From NCBI GenBank assembly GCA_050633205.1, contig JBOEGA010000167.1, positions 1-15,412 on the forward strand: a DNA stretch of 15,412 bases, read 5' to 3'. Position numbers and translations under genes: made by a program. The DNA comes from CBDHHC01 sp050633205. Its GTDB lineage: Bacteria; Pseudomonadota; Alphaproteobacteria; Rhizobiales; CBDHHC01. Below are positions 6,092 through 13,535 of the stretch, in pieces (positions within the stretch are counted from its first letter, which is position 1; every line of letters begins with the position of its first letter). Under the pieces are notes generated by a model. The model did not search any database and was not told where the DNA came from. It worked only from the letters and a program-made list of their open reading frames with translations.

Positions 6092-8998
6092 TCACGAAAC
6101 GACGTGAAGGCCAGGAGTATTACGTACTTCCATTTTGCCTATTTTAAAGAATGAAATAAGATCGTTAAGTTGCTGTATCTGGTTTGCCATGGTCTGAGAA
6201 GCTGCATTACTCTCCTCCACAAGAGCGGCATTCTGTTGTGTCATTCCATCGAGCTGGGTAACAGTGCTATTTATCTGTCCTATACCTGATGCCTGCTCTT
6301 TGCTGGCTTCAGCAATCTCCCCAACAATCGATGCCAGATTTTGCACGGACCCCACGATCCCCTCAAGAGATGCGCCGGTTTCATTTACGAGTGTTGATCC
6401 ATTCCGAACCTCAGTGCCACTTTCTTCCAGTAGTACTGCAATATCTTTTGCAGCTTCTGCTGAGCGTTGTGCCAGTTTTCTTACTTCTGCTGCTACCACC
6501 TCAAAACCTTTGCCAGCCTCGCCAGCCCGTGCAGCTTCTACTGCAGCATTCAGCGCGAGTAAATTGATCTGAAAGGCTATTTCATCAATAACGGTAGTGA
6601 TTTCGGAGATTTTTCCTGAAGACTGCTCTATTCTTTCCATGGCCGTAACTGCGTTTCTTACAATATTAACTCCCTTTTCTGCAGCCGTGTGGGAGTTCTC
6701 TGCCAATTTATCTGCCTGAGCGGCATTGCTGGCATTATTCTGTATTGTCTCGCTCATAGCTGAAACTGACCTGGCTGTTTGCTGGAGACTACTTGCCTGT
6801 TCTTCAGTTCTTTGAGAAAGGTCATTACTGCCTTCGGAGATTTCTTTTACAGCATGTTCCACTGAATCAGCAGTGGTTTTTATCTGCTCCGTGGTTGTGG
6901 AAAGCTTGTCAATCGTATCGTTCAGAGCAATTTTTATTTCCTCGAACATACCTTCGTACTGGCTGTACATTTTTTCTGTCAGGTCACCTCGGGATACCTG
7001 CTCAATGACAGTTTTCATCTCGCTGAGTCCGGTATAGGAGATATTGTTTATAGAATTGATACCATTTGCCAGCTCCAGCATAAAGCCTTCCTTGCCTGTA
7101 ATATCAATCTGTCGGCTAAAGTCTCCGCGAGAGGCAGCATCTGCGGCATCTGTGGCATCCGTAATGATTGAAACCAGTTGCTCCAGAGTATTGTTGTAAG
7201 CATCCTTAATTTCATGAAACATGCCATCATAGTTACCCGTCATATTGTGTGACAGGTCACCACGAGCGATTGCCTGGACAGAGCTTCTGATTTCGTTCAG
7301 GCCACGGTCTGAAATTTCATTTATTGCATTGATGCCATTCGCCAGCTCAAGCATAAACCCCTGTTTGCCATCAGTGTTAACCCGCGTACCAAAGTTTCCT
7401 CGTCCAGCTTCATTTGAGACGTTTGTCGCGTCTTCTATGATATGGGTAAGTTGTTTCAGTGTGTTGTTGAAGGCATATTTGATTTCATCAAACATACCTT
7501 CGTAGTTGCCATTGATGCTTTTAGAAAGATCACCGTTCGCGATAGCACTGATTGAGGTGTTAATTTCACTTAGCCCCTGGAGTGAAACCTTATTGATGGT
7601 ATTCATACCCTGAGCCAACTCCAACAGAAAGCCATCAAGTCCTTCTGTTTTGACCTGAGTTGTGAAGTCTCCGGCAGCGCAGGCTTTTACGACAGTTTGT
7701 ACTTCCTGCAGTACTTCCTTCTGAAGTTCCTCCTGGTGGCGAGCCAGTGTTACATCCTGTAATTCGACAACTGTTCCCAGGTGCTTTCCATGCTTATTAA
7801 AAACCGGGCTACTCGCTATATCGAACTTTCTTGGTCCAATATGGAGGGTTGTTTTATAAGGCTGGGAGAAATTCGAAGAGAGATTTGCAAGTGTGTCTAT
7901 ATTCATTCCAATAAGTTCGGATGAATTGAATGACGGGATCTGTTGCCGGAGATCTCTTTCCGCATCAGACAGAATTCTAATCATAGAAGGGTTTGCCTGA
8001 GATATTCTGTTCTCAGGATCAATCATCATGACACCACTGTTTACACTCTCTACGGCAGAGCGCATCTGTATGCCATGATCGACAACACCGGAAAGTTTTT
8101 TCAGGGCCCTGATCATTTGCCCAATTTCATCGTTTCCATCTTTTGGCAGTGCGATATCTGTATCATCATTTGACAGGCTGTTCATTACGGCAGCCACTGT
8201 TTTTATTGGGCTAGCCAGTTGACGTGTAGCAAAAAATATTGATATTGCAATTAGTATAAGAGCAGATACAGACAGGATAATTATATTGGACAGAGTCCCT
8301 GAAGTGAGCTCTTTTTTTGCGTTTTCAGCCAGGCCTTCTCTTCGCTTCTCCTGCTCATTGTAAATTTTCTGAATGCTGTCATTGAGAATACGTGTCATTT
8401 TTGTAAGCTGACCGCTTATAGACTCTATTCTTGCAGTCTCTTCATAAATGAAATTGCCTGAAGCCTGATCAAATTTTCCCGCCCTGATAAGCGAGATTGT
8501 GTTATTATTTGATGTTTCAAACTGCTGGAAAGCACGCTCCAGATTTTTCGATGAACGAAGCAGAAATTTGACTCTTCTGGATATTTCATTTGGATTAGCT
8601 GTGTTTACCTTGCTATCAGCAATGTAGTTATTAGCCAAAAGAAGTTTTCTAAGTTCATTCGTTGAAGCAGAAAAACGAATGAGTAACACTTTGGCGCTAT
8701 TCCTTGATGCAATAGTAGCCGCAGTAGCATCTGCATCCTGATTTAACAGGCTGTTCTGATGAGAAATAGCTGTTTTACTAATCGCAGAAGTAAGCTTATT
8801 TATATTATCCTTAATTTTTGTTGAAGCATTATTTAGTTGTTTTGCTGTCAGATTCAGTTTCTCACGTTCCGAAGATGTTCTTTCAAACAACGAAGTTGTT
8901 GCAAAGCCTGAGTACAAATTCAGGATCGCCATGAAAATTATTGGAGTAACAGCGAGAAGTATAACCTTTGCGGCGACCCCGAACCTGAATAGCTTCAT
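6092..8998 (-). CDS. Methyl-accepting chemotaxis protein with PAS and poly-HAMP
   Basis: A 968-residue inner-membrane chemoreceptor. Order: TM1 (about 10-30), helical periplasmic sensor of about 200 residues (33-235, no recognised ligand fold, perhaps a helical bundle), TM2 (238-257), HAMP (258-312), PAS-like domain (about 313-420; SGVMMIDPENRISQANPSM and GTVVELQDVT), three tandem 91-residue HAMP-type units (443-715), then the signalling hairpin (about 716-945) with tip sequence IAFQINLLALNAAVEAARAG (808-827). It should control a CheA kinase, with methylation along the coiled coil. The last residues are not the NWETF tether for CheR. AGAAGG lies 8 nt before the ATG. The repeat-protein gene ends 48 nt upstream on the same strand, so they are probably co-transcribed. 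No other che genes are in the window. Family call is secure, ligand unknown. Confidence 0.96.
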   Translation of the reverse strand: MKLFRFGVAAKVILLAVTPIIFMAILNLYSGFATTSLFERTSSEREKLNLTAKQLNNASTKIKDNINKLTSAISKTAISHQNSLLNQDADATAATIASRNSAKVLLIRFSASTNELRKLLLANNYIADSKVNTANPNEISRRVKFLLRSSKNLERAFQQFETSNNNTISLIRAGKFDQASGNFIYEETARIESISGQLTKMTRILNDSIQKIYNEQEKRREGLAENAKKELTSGTLSNIIILSVSALILIAISIFFATRQLASPIKTVAAVMNSLSNDDTDIALPKDGNDEIGQMIRALKKLSGVVDHGIQMRSAVESVNSGVMMIDPENRISQANPSMIRILSDAERDLRQQIPSFNSSELIGMNIDTLANLSSNFSQPYKTTLHIGPRKFDIASSPVFNKHGKHLGTVVELQDVTLARHQEELQKEVLQEVQTVVKACAAGDFTTQVKTEGLDGFLLELAQGMNTINKVSLQGLSEINTSISAIANGDLSKSINGNYEGMFDEIKYAFNNTLKQLTHIIEDATNVSNEAGRGNFGTRVNTDGKQGFMLELANGINAINEISDRGLNEIRSSVQAIARGDLSHNMTGNYDGMFHEIKDAYNNTLEQLVSIITDATDAADAASRGDFSRQIDITGKEGFMLELANGINSINNISYTGLSEMKTVIEQVSRGDLTEKMYSQYEGMFEEIKIALNDTIDKLSTTTEQIKTTADSVEHAVKEISEGSNDLSQRTEEQASSLQQTARSVSAMSETIQNNASNAAQADKLAENSHTAAEKGVNIVRNAVTAMERIEQSSGKISEITTVIDEIAFQINLLALNAAVEAARAGEAGKGFEVVAAEVRKLAQRSAEAAKDIAVLLEESGTEVRNGSTLVNETGASLEGIVGSVQNLASIVGEIAEASKEQASGIGQINSTVTQLDGMTQQNAALVEESNAASQTMANQIQQLNDLISFFKIGKMEVRNTPGLHVVS
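6854..7672 (-). repeat. Three tandem 273-bp units encoding HAMP pairs
   Basis: Protein residues 443-533, 534-624 and 625-715 align without gaps: the GDF/GNF/GDF starts are at 443, 534 and 625, and the GDL triplets at 489, 580 and 671, an exact 91-residue step. Shared segments are GFxLELAxGxNxIN, a GLxEx helix, GDL, NYxGMFxEIKxAxN and a heptad helix. The copies differ at the DNA level, so the array is old rather than a fresh duplication. Confidence 0.88.
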
Positions 8999-9046
8999 GT
9001 CTTATGCCTTCTAAATTTTATGAAAAGATCCGGAAAACCGGCTTTA

Positions 9047-9964
9047 TCACTGTATCAGTGTATCAACAATGGCCTGAGTTTTTTTGACAGCCATATAAAC
9101 ATCTGATGGTGTTTTGCCACTTTGTTTCGGGGCGATAACAGTTGGATCAGAAACACCGGAAACCTGTTTTATTGCTCCGACTTCTGCCAGTGAATTGTTG
9201 AGTGCATCGAGTACTATGCCAGGAGTGATGCGGCCTGATACTTTCTTTAACAGAACGACACCTCCCGGAATTGCATAATCGGGATTATCTGTCAGCTTTT
9301 TCAGTTTCTCAAGGAGAGCCAGAGATTCAAGGTATACATCACTGGGCTTCTTGCCACTTGCAGCAGGTGGCTCATTGATTTCAGAGGTAATTCCCTTTTT
9401 TGCCCTAATTGTTTTCAGGTCACCAATGATCGTCTGGGCAAGCTGATATACATCATTTGGCACAGTTTTAGGGATGCCAAGTGAGTCTATGTATGCACCC
9501 GCATGAGAGAGATTCATATATACGTCAGTTGGCGTTTTACCCTTAGGCATTGCGACTGCTTCAGGCTTTTTACTACCAAATTTTCCTCTAAGTTTTTGCA
9601 GGTCACTTAAGGAGTTATCTACCAGTTCTTTCACATCGTGGGGCTTCACAGCGCGAACAGGAAACGGCTTTAAAGATACAGCAGATTCACCTTTAGCCTC
9701 TTTCAGTCTTTGCACTTTCAGGTAAACCTCACGTGCCTTTTGAAATACGTGGCGAGGGCGGCGCGGTGTCAGCTTTAACCGACTTTTTTCCGGAGTGCTG
9801 AAATTTGCTTCATGCATGGAGGACAGTTCGGATATAATGTTATCCGTACTTTGAAATACATGGCTCGGCGTAATTTCTTCTGCAGTAACAGGTGAAGGTA
9901 GAGATAAAAGTAAGACAGCAGAGCTTACACCGGCAAAAGCCAGAGCATTGACGTAGTTCTTCAT
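9047..9964 (-). CDS. Exported protein of eight ~38-residue P-x-(D/H)-V-(Y/F) repeats
   Basis: Not a family I recognise. It has 305 residues and a clear signal peptide (MKNYVNALAF then AGVSSAVLLLSLPSPVTA, cleavage after residue 28). The mature part has eight units, each opening with Pro-x-x-Val-(Tyr/Phe) and continuing as an amphipathic helix rich in Leu and Lys: P33 (SHVF), P70 (RHVF), P108 (HDVK), P145 (TDVY), P169 (NDVY), P207 (SDVY), P248 (GIVL), P286 (SDVY). Steps are 37, 38, 37, 24, 38, 41 and 38 residues. There are no cysteines. A helical-repeat scaffold in the periplasm is the simplest reading. The chemoreceptor gene starts 48 nt downstream, so it may present a ligand to that receptor; this is inference. 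Start: ATG 9964 with AAGGGG 8 nt upstream fits the signal peptide; the frame is open to 10018. Confidence 0.88.
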   Translation of the reverse strand: MKNYVNALAFAGVSSAVLLLSLPSPVTAEEITPSHVFQSTDNIISELSSMHEANFSTPEKSRLKLTPRRPRHVFQKAREVYLKVQRLKEAKGESAVSLKPFPVRAVKPHDVKELVDNSLSDLQKLRGKFGSKKPEAVAMPKGKTPTDVYMNLSHAGAYIDSLGIPKTVPNDVYQLAQTIIGDLKTIRAKKGITSEINEPPAASGKKPSDVYLESLALLEKLKKLTDNPDYAIPGGVVLLKKVSGRITPGIVLDALNNSLAEVGAIKQVSGVSDPTVIAPKQSGKTPSDVYMAVKKTQAIVDTLIQ

Positions 9965-10000
9965 AGGATTCCCCTTGCATTGTAAATGGCATCCTATGAA
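9960..10000 (-). promoter_or_regulatory. 10-bp inverted repeat enclosing the start codon of the eight-repeat gene
   Basis: Plus-strand arms TTCATAGGAT (9960-9969) and ATCCTATGAA (9991-10000) are perfect reverse complements. In the mRNA the 3' arm contains the AUG start codon and the 21-nt loop contains the AAGGGG ribosome binding site. Folding would hide the AUG. It may be a translational control hairpin; a DNA-binding operator is also possible. Confidence 0.5.
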
Positions 10001-10047
10001 CTCCCCAGTTCCCGACACAGGATACTTTGGAAGTTATCTATACTGAA

Positions 10048-10076
10048 TATATATTGAAATAGATTTAAAATGTCAG
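10048..10076 (-). promoter_or_regulatory. Promoter of the eight-repeat gene / chemoreceptor unit
   Basis: On the minus strand CTGACA (10076-10071), a 17-nt spacer and TATATA (10053-10048). A start near 10041 gives a 5' leader of about 77 nt that includes the inverted repeat at the start codon. Confidence 0.5.
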
Positions 10077-10112
10077 AAAATACGAGAACCGGCCAGTATC
10101 GTTACTGACCGG
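10070..10112 (-). terminator. Terminator of the cationic Tyr/His-rich gene
   Basis: Minus-strand stem CCGGTCAGTA (10112-10103) pairs with TACTGGCCGG (10098-10089) with one T-G wobble and a 4-nt loop, followed by a T-rich stretch (TTCTCGTATTTT). It starts 27 nt after the stop codon. Confidence 0.65.
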
Positions 10113-10138
10113 AACCGAAGGGAGGATTGTATTAAGTT

Positions 10139-10510
10139 CTAGTACCCATGTCCATGACGGTAGTATTTTTTATGGCCATGGTATTTTTTGTAACGGTAGT
10201 GTTTTCTATAACCGCGATGTCTGTAGTAAGGTTTTGTATAATAACCCCAGCCCCACTTTCTGCAATGTCTATTGCCATAGCTGTCATATCTCCACTTGTA
10301 ACATTTCTTATAGCGGAATTTATAGCAGTATTTGTAACCATGGCGATATCTCCATTTGTAGCAACGGCCATGATGGCTTACTTTCTCAATCAAATTTGTG
10401 ATGTCAGTTGCCGGAGATTTAAAAGGTTGAACTGCTTGAGCTGAGCCAAAGCTGAGCATCCCAAGCAGTCCTGCAGTTAACACTGCGATTACTAATCTGG
10501 ACAATTTCAT
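10139..10510 (-). CDS. Exported cationic Tyr/Lys/Arg/His-rich small protein
   Basis: A 123-residue protein of no recognised family. A signal peptide (MKLSRLVIAVLTAGLLGMLS, cleavage after SAQA at 26) precedes a short acidic helix (ATDITNLIEKV) and a low-complexity region from H46 to the end. In residues 51-123 I count 20 Tyr, 24 Lys/Arg, 8 His and only one acidic residue. Four cysteines (C50, C62, C70, C83) lie in near-repeats of CYKWRY type (50-55 and 70-75) and could form disulfides or bind metal with the histidines. The tail alternates Tyr, His, Gly and Lys. It might be a surface, matrix or metal-binding protein. Start: ATG 10510, with AGGAG 6 nt upstream; a TTG two codons earlier is less likely. 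A terminator follows. Repetitive base content creates long shadow frames on both strands. Confidence 0.82.
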   Translation of the reverse strand: MKLSRLVIAVLTAGLLGMLSFGSAQAVQPFKSPATDITNLIEKVSHHGRCYKWRYRHGYKYCYKFRYKKCYKWRYDSYGNRHCRKWGWGYYTKPYYRHRGYRKHYRYKKYHGHKKYYRHGHGY

Positions 10511-10529
10511 ATACAACTCCTGTTTGTAT
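10511..10529 (-). promoter_or_regulatory. Ribosome binding site in a hairpin loop before the Tyr/His-rich gene
   Basis: In the mRNA, AUACAA and UUGUAU form a 6-bp stem with the 7-nt loop ACAGGAG, directly before the AUG. The ribosome binding site is presented in the loop. The stem is AU-only and weak, so an effect on translation is uncertain. Confidence 0.35.
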
Positions 10530-10545
10530 TATTTGTAATCACTTA

Positions 10546-10553
10546 CATGTACA
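10546..10553 (-). promoter_or_regulatory. TGTACATG element 2 (upstream of the Tyr/His-rich gene)
   Basis: Minus-strand TGTACATG, 35 nt before the ATG and in the same orientation as the gene, as in the other two copies. Confidence 0.25.
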
Positions 10554-10903
10554 AATACACATTAGTTCAGAAGTTTATTCCTTGTTTTTCAAAAAAATAA
10601 TTATTGTCTAACTGGGAAGAGGGGCGTGTCTGACAGATTCCAAGAAGATATTGTAGAGAAAATAAAGTTTACCTGAGATTGATCTGGATAATTTTTCCTG
10701 CTTCGCAAGACTTAAAACTGCCTAACTTTATTAGCTGATACTTTAGTTTTATGCGCACGACAAGGGATGATTATTTATCGAAAAACGTTATGTTAGTTCG
10801 AAGGTTACATAATTTTCTCCACATTTCTTCAAATAATTGCCTTCATAGGTTCTTAGTCTGTACACCTCATCATACAATAAATAAAAGAAATGAGTGTCCG
10901 GCA
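10554..10903. other. Divergent intergenic region before the SPOR gene
   Basis: AT-rich stretch that must hold the promoters of the Tyr/His-rich gene (minus) and the SPOR gene (plus). No convincing hexamer pair or stable hairpin is seen. The frame of the SPOR gene is open back to an ATG at 10751, but those 51 residues look like translated leader. Confidence 0.35.
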
Positions 10904-11335
10904 ATGTCTTCTTTTGCACGACCTATCGTTATAATTCTCATAGTTCTGCTTACCGGAACATCTGGTCCGGCAGAAGCCTTTCATGCAAGCTTAAAGATAT
11001 CTGAAACTCTCTCCCGGGAAACGGGAAAAATTACACGCTCTTTTTTGTCTGAGGCTCAATCCTCCAACCTGCTCAGCTATTCAATAGATCTTGGAGTGTG
11101 GAGAAAGCGTGAAGATGCACTTCAGCATATTGCGGAGATGAAGAGAAATCATCCGGTTTTAAAAAAGTATAAATTCTATCTAAAGCAGCTGGACTTTAAT
11201 CACTGGGGCACAGGTATCGTGCACAGAATACGTATAGGATATATGAAGACCCAAAAAGAGGCGGATATTGTTTGTGGGAACCTTCTTGAGGATGGTTACC
11301 AGAAAAAATGCCAGACACAATTTGATCCTGGCTAA
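10904..11335 (+). CDS. Small exported SPOR-domain protein
   Basis: A 143-residue protein with a signal peptide (ARPIVIILIVLLTGTSGPAEA, cleavage near residue 25) and a C-terminal SPOR-like domain (about 57-138). The domain shows the beta-alpha-beta pattern: YSIDLGVWRKREDALQHI, an FYLKQLD strand, then HRIRIGYMKTQKEADIVCGNL and GYQKKC. The usual forms are Y-x-V-Q-L-G-x-F and Y-R-V-x-V-G-P-F. C124 and C136 could pair. SPOR domains bind denuded glycan strands at division sites, which would place it at the septum. ATG 10904 is chosen because it opens the signal peptide; it has no good ribosome binding site, and ATG 10751 is the alternative. The stop overlaps that of convergent rluA. Domain call is probable. 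Confidence 0.75.
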   Translation: MSSFARPIVIILIVLLTGTSGPAEAFHASLKISETLSRETGKITRSFLSEAQSSNLLSYSIDLGVWRKREDALQHIAEMKRNHPVLKKYKFYLKQLDFNHWGTGIVHRIRIGYMKTQKEADIVCGNLLEDGYQKKCQTQFDPG

Positions 11336-12018
11336 AATGGTGCCAGGCTTTCAAACTCAAGTTTTTTATTCGAAACAGGATGTCGTATAGCAAGATATTG
11401 TGCATGTAACATAAGACGGGGGGAAGCCATAAAGGCTTCATCATGAGCGTAAATATTGTCACCCAGTACAGGGTGTCCCAATGTAACCATATGCAGGCGG
11501 AGCTGATGAGAGCGTCCTGTTATGGGCATTAGCTTCACTCTTGTGCAATTTTTATTTTTATTTCGGTCCAAAACTTCCCAGTCAGTTACCGCTTTCTTGC
11601 CCCTTTCATGATCGACCATCTGTTTGGGGCGGTTAGGCCAGTCACATATCAGCGGCAAATCAACTGTACCCTTATTCTTTTCAGGAAAACCAAATATTTC
11701 AGCAATATACAGCTTTGTTGTCTGCCTTTTTTCAAATTGCATGCTCAGCCTGGCCAAAGCAGGTTTGTTTAAGGCAAGTATGATAACACCAGATGTATCC
11801 ATATCCAGCCGATGTACAACTCTTGCGTCAGGACGGTGCTCCAAAGCGCGACTTTCCAGGCAGTCTGAATGTTCCTTTAGTTTTCCAGCAACGGTCAACA
11901 AGCCAGCCGGCTTGTCAAGAACCAGCATATCCTCATCTTCATACAGAATTGAAATATAAGGCTCTTTAGGGGGATTGTAGGAAAATGGCCGGGGCGCGGC
12001 TGTTAAATGGTAAGTCAT
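11332..12018 (-). CDS. rluA: RluA, pseudouridine synthase for 23S rRNA and tRNA
   Basis: A 228-residue protein close in layout to E. coli RluA (219 residues), which modifies U746 of 23S rRNA and U32 of several tRNAs. Seen: SYNPPKEPYISILYEDEDML, LDKPAGLLTVAGKLKEH, the signature HRLDMDTSG (69-77) with catalytic D72, LPLICDWPNRPKQ (121-133, characteristic of RluA), and PITGRSHQLRLHM. There is no S4 domain, in contrast to the RluC-type gene at 4346. The ribosome binding site before ATG 12018 is poor. Its stop codon overlaps the stop of the convergent SPOR gene by 4 nt (CTAA), and it is divergent from the P450 gene with a 98-nt gap. Confidence 0.95.
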   Translation of the reverse strand: MTYHLTAAPRPFSYNPPKEPYISILYEDEDMLVLDKPAGLLTVAGKLKEHSDCLESRALEHRPDARVVHRLDMDTSGVIILALNKPALARLSMQFEKRQTTKLYIAEIFGFPEKNKGTVDLPLICDWPNRPKQMVDHERGKKAVTDWEVLDRNKNKNCTRVKLMPITGRSHQLRLHMVTLGHPVLGDNIYAHDEAFMASPRLMLHAQYLAIRHPVSNKKLEFESLAPF

Positions 12019-12028
12019 GCACTTTTAA

Positions 12029-12056
12029 TTGATGTTATTGCGACCAATGTTATATG
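12029..12056 (+). promoter_or_regulatory. Candidate promoter of the P450 gene
   Basis: TTGATG (12029-12034), 16-nt spacer, TATATG (12051-12056), 60 nt before the GTG start. CATCAA at 12058-12063 forms an inverted repeat with the -35 hexamer. Confidence 0.35.
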
Positions 12057-12116
12057 CCATCAACATGGAAATATTGATAGTCTTAACACTGGAAAAAGTA
12101 TCAGGAAGGGCTGCTC

Positions 12117-13535
12117 GTGAGAAATGCACATTCTTCAACAGTAGATGATATGGGGTATTTCATACCCTCAATGCCAATACCACTGACAGTCAGAGATGAA
12201 GCGGACCGACCGAAATTCAGGCAAAGGATGTCTTTTCTGCAGAAAGTAATGAAGAATCCTCTTGAGACATTTGCCACCGTTCATTTTGAGAACCCGGTAA
12301 CAATCAGCAAGTTTAATCGCTCAACCAATGTAATAATGAATGACGTTAAGCTGATCCGCCATTGCTTTCTTGATAATGTGAATAATTATAAACACTCGTT
12401 TGTTAGACAAAGTCTGCTAAAGCCTGTTCTGGGTGATGGATTGCTTACAATAGAGGGGGAACCCTGGAAAAAGAGCCGAAAGGTTATTGCCCCCATTTTT
12501 ATTCCAAGGAACGTGAATGGTTTTGCTGATATAATGAAGCGTACCTGTGTGGATTATCTTGATAATCTGCGTGTAGGTGAAGATATCACTATGGTATCTT
12601 CCAAAATGTCAGAGCTTACCTATCTGATTTTATCCGAAACGCTCTTTTCAGGCGAGATTAATGAAGATGCTGATGATATGCTTAAGGAGGTTGCATATCT
12701 TCTGGATAATATCGGACGTCCCGGAATTATGGATATGCTACGTGTGCCATTATGGGTGCCGCGCCTCACCAAGCTTACGGCTTTGAGGTCTATATATAAA
12801 TTCAGGAAAATTATTGCCAAAACTATTCGAAAGCGCAAGCAGGCGATAGCAGAAGGCAGGGATGTGCCTGAAGACTTTCTAACTCTGCTGTTGAATGCCG
12901 AAGCTGACGGCAACAGGCTTTCACTCAAGTCGGTTGAAGATAATATCCTTACATTTATTGCAGCAGGACATGAGACCACAGCACGGGCGGTTACATGGAA
13001 CCTTTACCTTTTATCCAAATCAGAAAGGTTCAGAGAGCGCGTGGAAGCCGAGATTGATGCTTTTGATATGGAGGCCGTTTCTCCGTCAGAATGGATTAAT
13101 CACCTTCCATGGACTACGGCCTGTTTTGAAGAAACGATGCGTCTGTACCCACCGGCAGCAATGATAACACGTGCTGCTGTTGATGATGATGAATTTGAAG
13201 GTTACAAGATTCCGAAAGGTTCCCAAATTATACTCGCTCCCTGGATATTACACCGCCACCACACATTATGGGAGCATCCTGAACGGTTTGATCCTGAGCG
13301 CTTTTTTGGAGAGAACCGGGATAAAATTGACCGGTTTGCCTACCTTCCATTCGGGGTTGGTCCTAGAGTGTGTATTGGAGCCCGGTTTGCCATGCAGGAA
13401 GGTGTGATAATCATGGCTATGCTGCTTAAGCATTACCGCTTCGATTATGCTGGTAAAGCTCCACCATGGCCTGTGCTGAAGATTACATTGCAGCCGGATA
13501 ATGAGATGCCAATGAAAGTTACACAACGCAAATAA
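12117..13535 (+). CDS. Cytochrome P450 monooxygenase
   Basis: A 472-residue P450 with all core motifs: I-helix oxygen-binding AAGHETTAR (282-290), K-helix ETMR (E339, R342) followed by LYPPA, the HPERFDPERF meander, and the haem loop FGVGPRVCIGARFAMQE (412-428) with thiolate ligand C419. There is no membrane helix, so it is soluble. Layout and FxxGxRxCIGxRFA resemble class II-type (fatty-acid or terpene hydroxylase-like) bacterial P450s; the substrate cannot be told. No ferredoxin, ferredoxin reductase or P450 reductase gene is nearby, so electrons come from elsewhere. Start is GTG at 12117 with AGGAAGG about 8 nt upstream. It is flanked by divergent rluA and the convergent six-repeat gene. 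Family call is secure. Confidence 0.95.
   Translation: MRNAHSSTVDDMGYFIPSMPIPLTVRDEADRPKFRQRMSFLQKVMKNPLETFATVHFENPVTISKFNRSTNVIMNDVKLIRHCFLDNVNNYKHSFVRQSLLKPVLGDGLLTIEGEPWKKSRKVIAPIFIPRNVNGFADIMKRTCVDYLDNLRVGEDITMVSSKMSELTYLILSETLFSGEINEDADDMLKEVAYLLDNIGRPGIMDMLRVPLWVPRLTKLTALRSIYKFRKIIAKTIRKRKQAIAEGRDVPEDFLTLLLNAEADGNRLSLKSVEDNILTFIAAGHETTARAVTWNLYLLSKSERFRERVEAEIDAFDMEAVSPSEWINHLPWTTACFEETMRLYPPAAMITRAAVDDDEFEGYKIPKGSQIILAPWILHRHHTLWEHPERFDPERFFGENRDKIDRFAYLPFGVGPRVCIGARFAMQEGVIIMAMLLKHYRFDYAGKAPPWPVLKITLQPDNEMPMKVTQRK

Noticed and set aside
10132..10444. Long alternative frames on both strands across the Tyr/His-rich gene
   Set aside because: They come from the repetitive TAT/AAG/CGT codon content; only the frame with signal peptide and AGGAG site is credible.
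10751..10903. 51-residue N-terminal extension of the SPOR protein from ATG 10751
   Set aside because: It would bury the signal peptide, has no ribosome binding site, and its composition looks non-coding.
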